64,000 nucleotides of DNA from contig OX375883.1 of assembly GCA_947359465.1 (NCBI GenBank), forward strand, positions 94,996,293 through 95,060,292, written 5' to 3'. The notes under the pieces were generated by a model that saw nothing but the letters and a program-made list of their open reading frames with translations, was not told the DNA's origin and did not search any database. Of the stretch, positions 1 to 11,196 are shown in pieces (position 1 is the stretch's first letter; every line of letters starts with the position of its first letter). The DNA comes from Metellina segmentata. Taxonomy: Eukaryota > Arthropoda > Arachnida > Araneae > Tetragnathidae. The position numbers and the translations under genes are program-made.

Positions 1-677
1 AAAAATTAGTTATCTTGGGCGAATAGTCTTAAAATGAAATAGAACGATTTTATTTTTTTTCCTTCAATTGGGTTTTAAAATAAGTGTTATTAATTTTACT
101 TGATTGTAAAACGATTTTAAAATGGCATATAATTCACATTAGTAGTTTCCAAGTTATGATATTTTATGAAAAACAAAAGCAATTTACCTTTCAACGGTTT
201 TTACTGGCGGTAAACTTGAACAACGACTTTTCTATTGAGGATGGTATAGTGTTTTAATTAACATCGCACTCACTCTGCGCATTGGAGCAACACAACTAGA
301 CAGATATGACGGTTGGGGATCAACCTTTTCTGTTGATGGATAGTACAGTTTTTAAATAATTATTAAAATGATGCAAAGAATATTCAGCTGTATGACGCTT
401 CAAGAAGTCTGCCGATTAGAAAATAAAAAATGGCTTCCGCTCTGGCTCTGATTGAAACATTTCAAACTCCGCCCACAATTAGAGACTGGCTTCCCCACTG
501 GAGCGCTATACGTCATGGCTTCAGTGAACCCTCTGTATACTACTTCTCTGTGATATTGGAGATTTGTTTTTCAGGACATGATGCAATTTTTGTTGACTGA
601 GGAATTACTGTACCAAAATTTCGATACTGACATTCAGTCAGGTAGTTGAACCAACTGCGCCCAAGTTATCCTGTTCT
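1..677. other. No recognised feature
   Basis: AT-rich intergenic sequence up to the target duplication of the first SINE. I see no coding exon, RNA gene or clear repeat in it. Confidence 0.5.
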
Positions 678-690
678 CCTGTAATTTGAG

Positions 691-764
691 TCGACCAACC
701 GGTTAGTGGTTAAGGTGTTAGCCTCTAGATCGGAAGGTGGCTGGTTTGAATCCGGGTCCGGGCA
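691..764 (+). mobile_element. tRNA-derived SINE, 5' head (split copy)
   Basis: A tRNA-like head with an A-box-like segment (gtggttaaggtgttagcc) and a B-box-like segment (ggtttgaatcc). It stops abruptly at 764, where the TIR element 765-4862 begins, and the same SINE resumes at 4863. The 13 bases before it (678-690, cctgtaatttgag) recur with two changes after the resumed half (5123-5135, cctgtaatatgat). This shows that head and body were one SINE insertion before the larger element landed. Confidence 0.85.
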
Positions 765-1336
765 GCGTATTTAGAAACCCTGGCGCTTTCAGCACAAAAC
801 GGAAATACGTCATATACGTAGCTGCGCAGACACGTCCGCGCAAACACAGCGAGCCGAAACACGACCCTCGCTCGTATTGAGAGCTATGTAATGGCCGTTT
901 TATCTATAAATTAATAATTGTTGGGCTTACATTTTTTTTTTTTTTTTTTGCAATTGAAAAATGTGTTAAATAAATCCATAATGAACAACCGTGTGTGTAG
1001 CATAACTCCATATAAACCAACATGTGTATCTGAAATTTGAAGAGAAGTTGGATTACACAGTACACACTCAACATATTTTCACACACAAATTTTTTCATAA
1101 AGCTTACTTCTTGTTTACTTGGGCATTAAAAAGTATGAATAAATTATCCGTTTCTCTTTTTCACACACACACACAAAAAAAACATTTTCAGTTGGAATTA
1201 ACTTACAGATGAGTGTGAAAAAGTTCATGGTGAGCTTCTGTAGACAAAGTACCTTCAGAGCCAAAATGTTTAAAATCACTTATTTTTCTTTACTTTTGGC
1301 AGTAAAAAGTTATTATTATTTATTGCTTTCACTTTT

Positions 1337-2624
1337 CAAATACAAATATTGACGATCAGCTACAGGCTCGAGCCCAACAAGGCTGGTCCTTTGTTTACGA
1401 ATTCCCCAATTCCCACTGACTATCCAATTGTATCTTAAATTCGTACACTCCCTTTGAATTATTGCCGACCAACCGGTATAGTGGTTAAGGTGTTAGCCTC
1501 TAGATAGGAAGGTTCCTGGTTCGAATCCGGGTGCGGGCATGGATGTTTGTAAGCGTATGGTGTAGAGGCGGCTGGTGCACCTTAAATCTGTCGTGGCCGA
1601 AAGTCCTCACGTTGGGTAGGCGTGGAAGTTTGGAGAGTGGGGTACCAGCTCAGGTGTTGCTTCGTCATCTGACCGTGGTTCAAAATTACGAGGTGTTGTC
1701 CTCGGATCTTTCCCTTAAGGAACTGATCCCGGACCGTCGTCAATAGCCCGTTGTGTTGCTCTAGTACGACGTTAACTAAAAATTACCAATTATTACCCTT
1801 TGAATTAACTATATTTTCTGGCAACGCGTTCCAACTGTCTATTACCCTATTAAAGTAGTAGTTTTTCCTTAAATCCCGATTAAAATGTGTCTTATTCAAT
1901 TTATACCCATGGCCCCTTGTTCTGTTATCCCTATTGAAATTTAAGCCATCTGTGTCCCCTTGTTTTACAAACTTGAAAAGCTGAATCAAATCCTCCCTCC
2001 TTCTTCTTTCCAGTGTATACATGTTTAGCTAACTTAAACGTTCATTATAGTCAAAATTTGCTAGCCCCTTTATTATTTTTGTAGCTCTGTGCTGAACCCT
2101 TTCAATTGATTCTATGCCCTTTCTCATATATGGAGCCCAGAATTGTACAGCATATTCTAGATGTGGTCTTACTAAACCCTTATATAACGGCAAGATTATA
2201 TTCTTATCCCTTGAAGTTACAGTCTTTTTAATATACCCCAATAACCTATTAGCCTTTTTACCCGCCGCTGAACATTGGTGACCCATTTTAAAATCCCTGT
2301 GAATAATCACCCCAAGATCCTTGACTGTTTCTCCCTCCTTTACCTTTACTCCCTGCAGACAGTACTCGGCTCCACTGTTCCTGTAACCCATATGCAGAAC
2401 TTGACATTTCCCTACATTAAATGACATACCCCATTTTCCAGCCCCTTCAGATATCTTATCAAAATCCCCTTGTAAATTTTCTATCTGTAACTTGGTATCC
2501 ACTGTCCCCCATATTTTTAAGTCATCTGCAAATATACTAATTCTATTCTTGATCCCCCTGACCTATATCATCTATGAAAATTATAAATAAAATTGGTCCC
2601 AAAACTGATCCCTGAGGCACCCCA
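1337..2624 (-). pseudogene. CR1-like LINE, 5'-truncated reverse transcriptase remnant
   Basis: Minus-strand copy of the LINE family at 20955-30283. It encodes the C-terminal part of the reverse transcriptase downstream of motif B (GVPQGSVLGPILFIIFIDD), then the thumb region (fragments at 2029-2502 and 1783-2022). Its 3' end (1337-1460) has the family tail, with tandem tattTG-type repeats on the coding strand. It is broken by frameshifts and by the SINE at 1462-1795, and it is truncated at 2624, inside the satellite. It lacks the endonuclease and the catalytic aspartates upstream, so it is dead. Confidence 0.9.
1462..1795 (+). mobile_element. tRNA-derived SINE, full length, with target duplication
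   Basis: A 334-bp copy: tRNA-like head with a B-box-like ggttcgaatccgg, a conserved body (ggatgtttgtaagcgtatgg ...) and the tail motif gttgtgttgctctagtacga followed by attacc-type repeats. The perfect 12-bp direct repeats ccctttgaatta at 1450-1461 and 1796-1807 are its target duplication. The intact LINE sequence at 30,150 shows the empty site. This is the reference copy for the SINE family in the window. Confidence 0.92.
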
Positions 2625-4518
2625 AGAAAAACCAAGAAAAACATTAATAGTTCTAATTTACTAAAAGATGAATGAAGAGTCCACGGTGAAATCCTTCGAC
2701 AAAGCTGCACACACATTTTCACACAGCTTTTAAAAAAATACTTACTTCTTTTTAATTTTGACATTAAGAAGTTCGAATTAATTATTACTTCCTCTTTTTC
2801 ACCAAGAAAAACCATTAGTAATTCAAATTTACTAAAAGTGGAGTGGGAAAAGTCCACGGTGAAACCCTTTCACAAAGCTGCATACACATTTTCACACACA
2901 ACGTCTTTAAAAATGCTTACTTCTTTTTAATTTTTGGGTGAAAAAGTTCGTTTTAATTAATGGTTTCACTATTTTACAAAGAAAAAAAAAACATTAACAC
3001 TTGAATTTCACTAAAAGATGAGTGTCAAAATGTTCACGGTGAGCTGGGTCAACAAAGTACTGTCAGAGCCAATTTTTAAAAAAAGCTTCATTCATGTTTC
3101 TTTTTGCATTTATAAATTCGTATCTGTGTTTACTTTGAATTATCTACCAAGAAATAGGTTTAATTGTAGGAAATAACCAAAAGTTGCATGAAAAAACTAC
3201 ACAGTGAACTGCTTCGACAAAGTTGAACAGACACATCCATACCACAAATTTTTATAAATGTTTTTATCCATAATATTTTTGCATCAGTAAGTCTCTTTTA
3301 TTGTGTACTTTGTTTTATATACCTTGGAAATAGTTTATTAATTAGAATTAACACAAAGGTTCATGGAAACATGTCAGTATGAGCTGTCTTCATGATTTTA
3401 ACACGGCATGTTAGAAAGACACACAAAACATTCAAAAAGTGCCAATTTCTGGATTTCTTTTGCTTGGACAGGTTGCAAATGATAAAAACTTTCTATTTTT
3501 CACAAACAAAACGGTTAAAAAGTTGGAATTATGTAAAAAGTACATGAAACAAGTTCACGGTGAAATGCATCGACAAAGCTGAACACACACATTCAGACCT
3601 AGAATTTTTATTAATTGCTTTTTCCAAAATATTTTTGCATCAATGAGTTGATTTTATTATGTTCTTTCTTTTGTATATTTTGTAAATAGTTTATTACATA
3701 GAATTAGTATAAAGTTTCAAGGAAACATGTCAAAAGCAGGTGCCTTCATAATGTTAACAAATCCAATTTAAAAAACACACAAAACCTCTAAAAACGACTA
3801 CTTTCCTCATTCCTTTAATATTTATATATTGCAATTATCCAATAGTTTGTGTTTTTGACCAAGAAAAACATTTAAAACTTTGAATTATTTAAAAAGTGCA
3901 TGAAAACAAGTTCACAGTGAAATGCTTCGACAAAGATGCACAGACACTTTCACACCTAGAACTTTTATTTATTGTTTTTTACACAATTTTTTGCATGAAT
4001 ACCTTGGTTTTATTGTTTTCTTTGTCTTGGAAAGAGATTATTACATAGAATTAAATGAAAGTTTCATGGAAACATGTCAAAATCACCTGCCTTGAAAAAT
4101 GGTAACAGAGCATATTAGAATCAAACACAAAACTCTAAAAAGTGATAATTTCTCGATTCCCTTTGCATTGACAGGTTGGAAATCATAAATGCTTTCACTT
4201 TTTCAACCAGAAAACATTTTAAAAAGTTGGAATTAATTAAAAAAAGTACATGAAACAAGTACTCAGTGCAAATGCATCGTCGAAGGTGAACAGACACTTA
4301 TGAGACCCAGAACTTTTATTATTTTTTTTTCCAAAATATTTTGGTTTTAATAGCTTTCTTTTGCTTTACTTCGAAGGAGAGAGAGTTTATTACAAAGAAT
4401 TAAATGAAAGTTACATGAAAGCATGTCAAAATCATCTACCTGAATAATGTTGACACGGCATAGTGTAGTTAACACAAAACCAATAAAAAATGGTAATTCC
4501 TTTATCATGTGTGCATGG

Positions 4519-4615
4519 TAATTAAAAAAAAAATAATAATAGGTAATTTTTAGTTAACGTCGTACTAGAGCAACACAACGGGCTATTGACGACTGTCCGG
4601 GATCAGTCCATTAAT
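4519..4615 (-). mobile_element. SINE fragment, 3' end only
   Basis: Reverse complement of the last ~70 bases of the SINE family (cgtactagagcaacacaacg and neighbours) with an A/T-rich tail. It is flanked by direct 12-bp repeats atgtgtgcatgg at 4507-4518 and 4616-4627. It is therefore a genuine 5'-truncated insertion into the satellite, not a piece of a larger copy. Confidence 0.85.
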
Positions 4616-4781
4616 ATGTGTGCATGGACATGTTGTAATTGTTAAGTAGATTGTATTTTTCACCAAGAAAAGATTCTAATAGTTAGAATTAAATAAAAAG
4701 TACATGAGACCAGTTCACGGTGAAATGACTCGTCTCAACGGCGTGGCGTCATATGAATGATGCCGGATCGCGGTGTTTGCT

Positions 4782-4815
4782 TATACATAGATGCGCGTCT
4801 GCGCATCTATGTATA
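4782..4815. other. Perfect 15-bp inverted repeat, 4-nt loop
   Basis: Arms tatacatagatgcgc and gcgcatctatgtata are perfect complements around gtct. The hairpin lies just inside the right terminal repeat of the 4.1-kb TIR element, so it is probably a subterminal structure of that element. Confidence 0.85.
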
Positions 4816-4862
4816 TGACGTATTTCCGTTTGGGCTGGAAGCGCCAGGGTTTCTAAATACGC

Positions 4863-5122
4863 GTCCGGGCATGGATGTTTGTAAGCGTATGCTGTAGAGG
4901 CGGATGGTGCACCTTAAATCTGTCATGGTCCAAAGTCCTTACGTTGGGTTGGTGTGCAAGTTTGGAGAGTGGGGGGCCAGCTCAGGTGTTGCTTCGTCAT
5001 CTAACTAAGGTTCAAAATTACGACGAGTTGTCCTCGGATCTCTCCTTTAAGGGACTGATCAAGGACCGTCTTTTTTAGCCCGTTGTGTTGCTCTAGTATA
5101 ACGTTAAACAAAATTACCATTA
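4863..5122 (+). mobile_element. tRNA-derived SINE, body (other half of split copy)
   Basis: SINE body from gtccgggcatggatg to the attacc tail. It completes the head at 691-764, and the two were separated by the 4.1-kb element. The target duplication of the original SINE follows at 5123-5135. Confidence 0.87.
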
Positions 5123-5135
5123 CCTGTAATATGAT

Positions 5136-5592
5136 ATCCCAAGGTATCATGTTATAGAAGAACAGGAAATTTTTCTGAAATTTACGAAACCAATCGGGGC
5201 TTTTACGTAATTCCGCTTTACGTAATTACACTGAATGTAAAGGTACTCCTTGTAATATACAAATTACAAATATCCAAAGATATGAAGACAATTGACATTA
5301 TGTGTCAAGATTGACATTAGATTGGCTACTAGCTCTAGCTCCAAGTGTGACCTGACCTGTGAGTCAGCATCACTGTATTTATTGAATTATTTCGTGGCGC
5401 CATCTATTGTGTGTGATATATAGATTACATAATAACATCACAATAATAACCATTACGTAACTAGGGTTGTTGAATGGGGGGGGGGGGTCCTCCCAAAAAG
5501 TTTGGATTGTACCCCAGTAAAAAGGGGAAGATTAAATTAATTATATTAATATAATATATACCTTAACATAAAAATATTAATATAATTAATCA
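5136..5592. other. No gene; short poly-G tract
   Basis: AT-rich spacer between the split SINE and the minisatellite. It contains a run of about 13 G near 5475 and nothing else I recognise. Confidence 0.5.
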
Positions 5593-7577
5593 GGAAAGCA
5601 GACTGAGATGTGGGGAGAGTGTTTTGCGTGAAGTATTCCCATAGAAATTAACGTGCTGCCGAGCAAGGTGGGAGGGAGCATTGTCATTTCAAAGCTCCCA
5701 ATCCAAGTTCTCAGGTGATGTAATTTCTAAGGGAATGGGAAGGTATATGACTGAGATGTGGGAAGAGTGTTTTGTGTGTATTCCCATAGAAATTAACGTG
5801 CTGCCGAGCGAGGTGGGAGGGAGCATTGTCATTTCAAATCTCCCAATCCAAGTTCTCAGGCGATGTAATTTCTAAGGGAATGAAAAGTTATTTGACTCAG
5901 ATGTGGGGAGAGTGTGGTGTGGGAAGTATTCCCATAGAAATTAACGTGCTGCCGAGCTAGGTGGGAGGGAGCATTGTCATTTCAAAGGTCCCAATCCAAG
6001 TTCTCAGGCGATGTAATTTCTAAGGGAATGGGAAGGTATATGACTGAGATGTGGGAAGAGTGTTTTGTGTGTATTCCCATAGAAATTAACGTGCTGCCGA
6101 GCGAGGTGGGAGGGAGCATTGTCATTTCAAATCTCCCAATCCAAGTTCTCAGGCGATGTAATTTCTAAGGGAATGGGAAGGTATATGACTGAGATGTGGG
6201 AAGAGTGTTTTGTGTGTATTCCCATAGAAATTAACGTGCTGCCGAGCGAGGTGGGAGGGAGCATTGTCATTTCAAAGCTCCCAATCCAAGTTCTCAGGTG
6301 ATGTAATTTCTAAGGGAATGGGAAGGTATATGACTGAGATGTGGGAAGAGTGTTTTGTGTGTATTCCCATAGAAATTAACGTGCTGCCGAGCGAGGTGGG
6401 AGGGAGCATTGTCATTTCAAAGCTCCCAATCCAAGTTCTCAGGTGATGTAATTTCTAAGGGAATGGGAAGGTATATGACTGAGATGTGGGAAGAGTGTTT
6501 TGTGTGTATTCCCATAGAAATTAACGTGCTGCCGAGCGAGGTGGGAGGGAGCATTGTCATTTCAAATCTCCCAATCCAAGTTCTCAGGCGATGTAATTTC
6601 TAAGGGAATGAAAAGTTATTTGACTCAGATGTGGGGAGAGTGTGGTGTGGGAAGTATTCCCATAGAAATTAACGTGCTGCCGAGCTAGGTGGGAGGGAGC
6701 ATTGTCATTTCAAAGCTCCCAATCCAAGTTCTCAGGCGATGTAATTTCTAAGGAAATGAAAAGTTATTTGACTGAGATGTGGGGAGAGTGTTTTGTGTGA
6801 AGTATTCCCATAGAAATTAACGTGCTGCCGAGCGAGGTGGGAGGGAGCATTGTCATTTCAAAGCTCCCAATCCAAGTTCTCAGGCGATGTAATTTCTAAG
6901 GGAATGAAAAGGTATTTGACTGAGATGCGGGGAGAGTGTTTTGTGTGTATTCCCATAGAAATTAACGTGCTGCCTAGCGAGGTGAGAGGGAGCATTGTCA
7001 TTTCAAAGCTCCCAATCCAAGTTCTCAGGCGATGTAATTTCTAAGGGAATGAAAAGTTATTTGACTGAGATGTGGGGAGAGTGTTGTGTGGGAAGTATTC
7101 CCATAGAAATTAAAGTGCTGCCGAGCGAGGTGGGAGGGAGCATTGTCATTTCAAAGCTCCCAATCCAAGTTCTCAGGCGATGTAATTTCTAAGGGAATGA
7201 AAAGGTATTTGTCTGAGATGTGGTGAGAGTGCTTTGTGTGAAGTATTCTCATAGAAATTAACGTGCTGCCGAGCGAAGTGGGATGGAGCATTGTCATTTC
7301 AGAGCGCCCGATCCAAGTTCTCAGGCGATGTAATTTCTAAGGGAATGAAAAGGTATTTGACTGAGATGTGGGGAGAGTGTTTTGTGTGAAGTATTCTCAT
7401 AGAAATTAACGTGGTGCCGAGCGAGGTGGGAGGTAGCATTGCCATTTCAAAGCTCCCAATCCAAGTTCTCAGGTGATGTAATTTCTAAGGGAATGAAAAG
7501 GTATTTGACTGAGATGTGGGGAGAGTGTTTTTTGTGAAGTATTCCTATAGAAATTAGCTTGCTGCCGAGCGAGGTGC
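5593..7577. repeat. Minisatellite, ~145-148-bp unit, about 13-14 copies
   Basis: A head-to-tail array whose unit contains attgtcatttcaaagctccc, ccaagttctcaggcgatg, gactgagatgtgg and cccatagaaattaacgtgct. Copies start at intervals of 145 bp, some 148 because of a short insertion (gtgtgaagtattccc against gtgtgtattccc). Units 5974, 6119, 6264 and 6409 are almost identical and outer units more diverged, which fits recent unequal exchange in the middle. The 60-66-residue ORFs in it are by-products of the repeat. Confidence 0.95.
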
Positions 7578-7695
7578 CTATACTGACAGTGGGCGGCCGC
7601 TCCTACTGGCATTGGACGACCGCCTGTACTGGAATCCGGCGGCCGCCTGTACTGGAACTGGGCGGCCATCTACTGGAATTGGGCGGCCGAGTGCA
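7578..7695. repeat. Short GC-rich tandem repeat
   Basis: About five imperfect copies of a ~23-24-bp unit (ctgtactggaatcgggcggc-like) directly abut the end of the minisatellite. GC content jumps sharply against the surroundings. Confidence 0.75.
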
Positions 7696-7837
7696 CCCCA
7701 CAATAGTGGGAATTACTCGAATCTTGTTGTGGTATAGTCAGTTGAAAGCTTTCGCAGACCACCGGTTGAAGACCATTGGTACATATGTCCCAATTTGTTT
7801 TGACCAAATCACCCTATCGTGGACCTGTTAAAACTAA

Positions 7838-8530
7838 TCTCTACTATTATAAAAGGAAATGTTTCTCTGTGTTGTCTCTGTCTGCAAGCAGTGTCCTGAC
7901 GAATCTATGACACTTACAGTAATAAAATTTGGCACACAGGTAGTCCTAACGTTTTGAAATTTTTGTATCCAGCCCGAATTATGAAAGTTAATTTAGAACA
8001 TTTTAAAATTTAATTTATTAGTTTTTTAAATCCTCTTTTCTTCTTTTCGGGAATGTGACGTTATAGCTACCTCGATTAAAGAAAATAAATAATTTTGTGT
8101 TTTTCGGTTTTGGAACTGTGCCAAGTTACGACGGTGCTGACAGAAGAGACAGATTCTGCGTTTTTCGTCCTTATGCCTTTGGAACAATGCCAAGCTTTCC
8201 GATTCGATCGTGTTTTGATTTACTTTGTTGATTAGTATAACTATCTTGCTAGCGATTTCAACTTTGTCAAGTGAAAAAACTATTTGAGGTTTTCTGTCTT
8301 CGCGATCGTTAGAGATGAAGTTAAAAATTCAACGGTTTTGAAATCTGCGGAAAATTTTAAGACCGATCGATGTCTGAGGTGACATTCCCGTGTTATGTCG
8401 GGTAAAGCTAAGACTGTTTAAAATTACTGTTTTTTTTCTTTTTAAAGTTTTCAGTATCAGTAAGATTTAATGTGTCCAGCCGGATTTTTAAATTTTAATC
8501 AAAAATATTTTTTAATTAACCTACTAGCGG
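7838..8530. mobile_element. Possible Helitron-type 5' end and body
   Basis: The sequence tctctactattataaaagg at 7838, preceded by A, resembles the 5'-TC terminus of animal Helitrons, which insert between A and T. No replicase/helicase is visible, and a convincing CTRR 3' end with hairpin was not located. A segment inside (8275-8470) recurs at 39945 and 48615, so the region is certainly repetitive; the Helitron label is tentative. Confidence 0.35.
8275..8470 (+). repeat. Dispersed repeat H, copy 1
   Basis: Shares the ordered motifs gcgatcgtta, aaatctgcggaaaatttta and cagtatcag with 39945-40135, and the middle motif with 48615-48720. Same orientation in all three. Class unknown. Confidence 0.6.
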
Positions 8531-9193
8531 TCGCGCGTATTTGGGAGATACACTAGAGTTGATTTTAGTTATATAATTTTAGAACAAATAGCGCTACGAA
8601 TACTCGCTCTTGGCTATTCCTCCCGTTCACTTAGAATTACTTTCAGTCATAATTTGAATTTTGAGGTGTTAATAGGTCTCCTGTAGATCCATCATTTGCA
8701 TTTAATAAGTACGCGTGACTGTTAATGTTAGTTTTTATTACATTTCTTTTATTTTTAGTTACACGACATCTTTATTATGCTATTTATTACTTTATTATGT
8801 TACTTAAATGTAAATAATTCATAAATTATATCGACAAATTTAATTCCTTTAATTTTCACCTCATTTATACAATTATTTGGGCATTTAAAATTGTTTTAAT
8901 GATTTCTATTTATATTATTTATATTATATATTAAATAAAGAATAATAATTTAAATATTTTATTTATTTTATAAAATATGATTATTTTTTAATATATATTT
9001 ATTTTATAATATATATTTATTTTTTAATATATATTTATTTTATAATACATATTTATTTTATAACATATAATTTTATTTAAGGGATAAATTTCAAGCACAA
9101 AAAAAATCTGTGAATGCAATTAAACATTTCGTGTTTGAAGCAATGAAAAACAAAAATTTTAAACAAAAAAATATTTATTAAAATTTAACTCTC

Positions 9194-9241
<48 letters not shown>

Positions 9242-9667
9242 TTTTGTAAACAATAAGAATGACACTCTATATATGTATGCATAATACCTACGGTTCATAA
9301 AAACACTTAGAAATAGTTAATTAAAATCTCATTAAAAAAAGAATCCACGTACACATATTAGAAGAAATATTACAAGTTACATGTAACTATAAAAGAATTG
9401 AATTGAAACGATTAAACTTCAATAAAAACAACTTGACACGAATTGGAATCGGGTCAAATCGATTAAAACTCAGTCGAACAAGCTTCGAGTTTTAGTCCTA
9501 CAAATGTTTAAATTTACTTTTCTAATTTTTCGCCATGAGAGCGTTTTGTCCTGAGAAACCTCTATTAACAGGAAAACGTCAATATAAATTAGAGTCTATA
9601 AAATTGTTAGTGAATGCATGAAGCTGTCAGTGCCTTTTCTAATTGATCGTAGACAAATGATTTGATT
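8531..9667. repeat. AT-rich intergenic DNA with (TA)n and AT minisatellite
   Basis: 8900-9075 has tandem copies of a ~20-bp AT unit (ttattttataatatata-like). 9197-9240 is a (TA)n microsatellite. No gene is seen. Confidence 0.75.
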
Positions 9668-10448
9668 TCAGTGTTCATTCAACAGATTCAACACTAACGA
9701 AGAGCGTTGTAAAAATCTTTCTTTACAGAAATCGCAATAAAAATATATTAAATTTGTATGTACTAACAGATGTTTGTTAAAACGTCTTTTTGTTGCAAAT
9801 GATTTTACACATAGTGGACATTCGAAGGGTTTCTCGCCAGTGTGAACTAAACTATGCCTCTTTAAACCTCTTTCCGTCCGAAATGACTACACATACTGGA
9901 CATTCCAAACGTTTCTCGCCAGTGTGAACTAAATTATGATTCTTTAAACCTCTTTTCGTCCGAAATGATTTTCCACATTCAGGACATTCTAAGCGATTAT
10001 CGCCAATGTGTACTAGACTATGCAGATTTAAATATGATTGATAGTAGAAACGTTTCACACAAAAGTTGCATGAATAGGAACCTCTTACCGAGTCCTGCTT
10101 GGATTGACCGACCGAGACCTCCAAAGCCACTTTGCTCTTCCCGTGGCCATCAATCGCATCTCCAGGTGGTATGCTCCTTCTTTGAATCCTTCCAATGTGG
10201 GGGTCGGACACTCTCCCACTTGCTACAGGTGGTTCCAGCACGTCATCCAAAATAATCTCCGATTGGCTTCGATCACGATCCCCTGGGTTCGAGGTGTGCT
10301 TTCTCTCCGATGGATTGGGTTCCAGAATTTTAATTGATGTTGGCAACTGTTCATGGTTTGATGGCGTTTCCTTCTCTCTTGCAGAACAAAGATAAAAATC
10401 GACGCCTTTTGGACATTCGGGAAGCAATTCGTTACTAATTGCATTCAA
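9668..10448 (-). pseudogene. C2H2 zinc-finger protein, C-terminal exon, frameshifted
   Basis: Encodes an N-terminal linker of about 125 residues without a recognised domain, then five C2H2 fingers. Finger 1 is CNFC-x12-H-x3-H and finger 2 CPEC ... HNLVH, with TGEK-type linkers. In finger 3 (near 9887) the frame breaks: two bases appear to be missing after TGTGTA, and the first frame ends 17 codons later. In the other frame fingers 3, 4 (CPLCVKSF...HLLVH) and a degenerate 5 continue to a stop at 9668-9670. There is no ATG at the start: an in-frame stop lies just upstream, and a pyrimidine-rich tract ending in ag near 10436 could be a splice acceptor. Likely role by family: nuclear DNA binding. 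It is either a pseudogene or a functional exon with a sequencing indel. Confidence 0.75.
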
Positions 10449-10883
10449 ATTCGATTACAAAGAAGTCTCTTTTGTAAAAATACAACTTTTTAAGGGATTC
10501 TACCTTAACAAAATCTACTTGGAGCACACCAGGGATTTCGCTAGCGATTTAGACTCTTGGACTAAGCTTTAAAACGTAATAGATCGACTCCGACGTTTAT
10601 ATATAAGAATGGGCCAGGTTATTTCACTTCCATTCTTTACATTACTAAAGAACGTAAAATTGTATTATTTGATCAAAATTACGGTTAACGTAAAAGTTGT
10701 AGATAAAAATTGTAGATATTAGAATTGTAAATTGGCTCATAACATGAAATACTCTAAACGAAAACCACAAAAGGAATTATTTCCATTGGCGTTAGCAGTC
10801 TGCAAAACGTTTGTGAAACATGTTCGATTCCAGTGTCTACCCTAGGTGGATTTCGAAACATCTGTGTCATTAAAACAGAAGTC

Positions 10884-11196
10884 GCTGACCCAACGGTTTG
10901 GTGGCTAAGCTGTTGGCATCTAGAAAGAAAGGTTACAAGTTTGAATCCGTGTCATTGCATGGATGTTCGTAAGCGCATGGTTTTGAGGCGGCTGGTGCAC
11001 ATTTAATCTGTGGGTTTGGTGTGGAAGTTTGGAGAGTGGGGTGCCAACTCAGGTGTTGCCTCGTCATATAACCTTGGTTAGGAATTACCATGGTGTTATT
11101 CTTGGATCTTCCCCTTAGGGGATTATCCCGAACCATCGTTAATAGCCCGTTGTATTGATCAAGTACGACACTAATTAAAACTTACCAAAAATTACC
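10884..11196 (+). mobile_element. tRNA-derived SINE, old diverged copy
   Basis: Matches the SINE family from head (gacccaacggtttggtgg) to tail (attaccgatc) with many substitutions and a deletion in the middle of the body. No clean target duplication is visible, which fits its age. Confidence 0.8.

Larger units (their letters stand above)
1020..4740. repeat. Degenerate ~175-bp satellite, dimeric, interrupted
   Basis: Motifs resembling cacggtgaaatg, cgacaaagctg and cacacacattttcacac recur near 2696, 2868, 3045, 3220, 3568, 3925 and 4275, spaced about 172-178 or twice that. Adjacent monomers have diverged, so alternate ones match better, giving a ~350-bp higher-order unit. The array is interrupted by a LINE (1337-2624) and a SINE fragment (4519-4615). 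It lies wholly inside the TIR element 765-4862. Confidence 0.7.
765..4862. mobile_element. 4.1-kb TIR DNA element, Mutator-like, inserted in a SINE
   Basis: The left end (765, gcgtatttagaaaccctggc) and right end (to 4862) are inverted copies matching over roughly 65-70 bases with few changes. The flanks are a perfect 9-bp direct repeat, gtccgggca, at 756-764 and 4863-4871, which falls inside a SINE. A 9-bp duplication with long TIRs is typical of the Mutator/MULE superfamily. No transposase is visible; the interior is mostly the ~175-bp satellite plus later LINE and SINE insertions. I infer a non-autonomous element that carries satellite DNA. Confidence 0.75.

Noticed and set aside
691..764. 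tRNA gene
   Set aside because: The A- and B-box-like parts are present but the acceptor stem does not close and each copy continues into a SINE body; same for all other heads.
5681..7192. Series of 60-66-residue ORFs starting MSFQSSQSKFSGD
   Set aside because: They are the same minisatellite unit read in rotating frames; the unit length is not a multiple of three, so no continuous protein exists.
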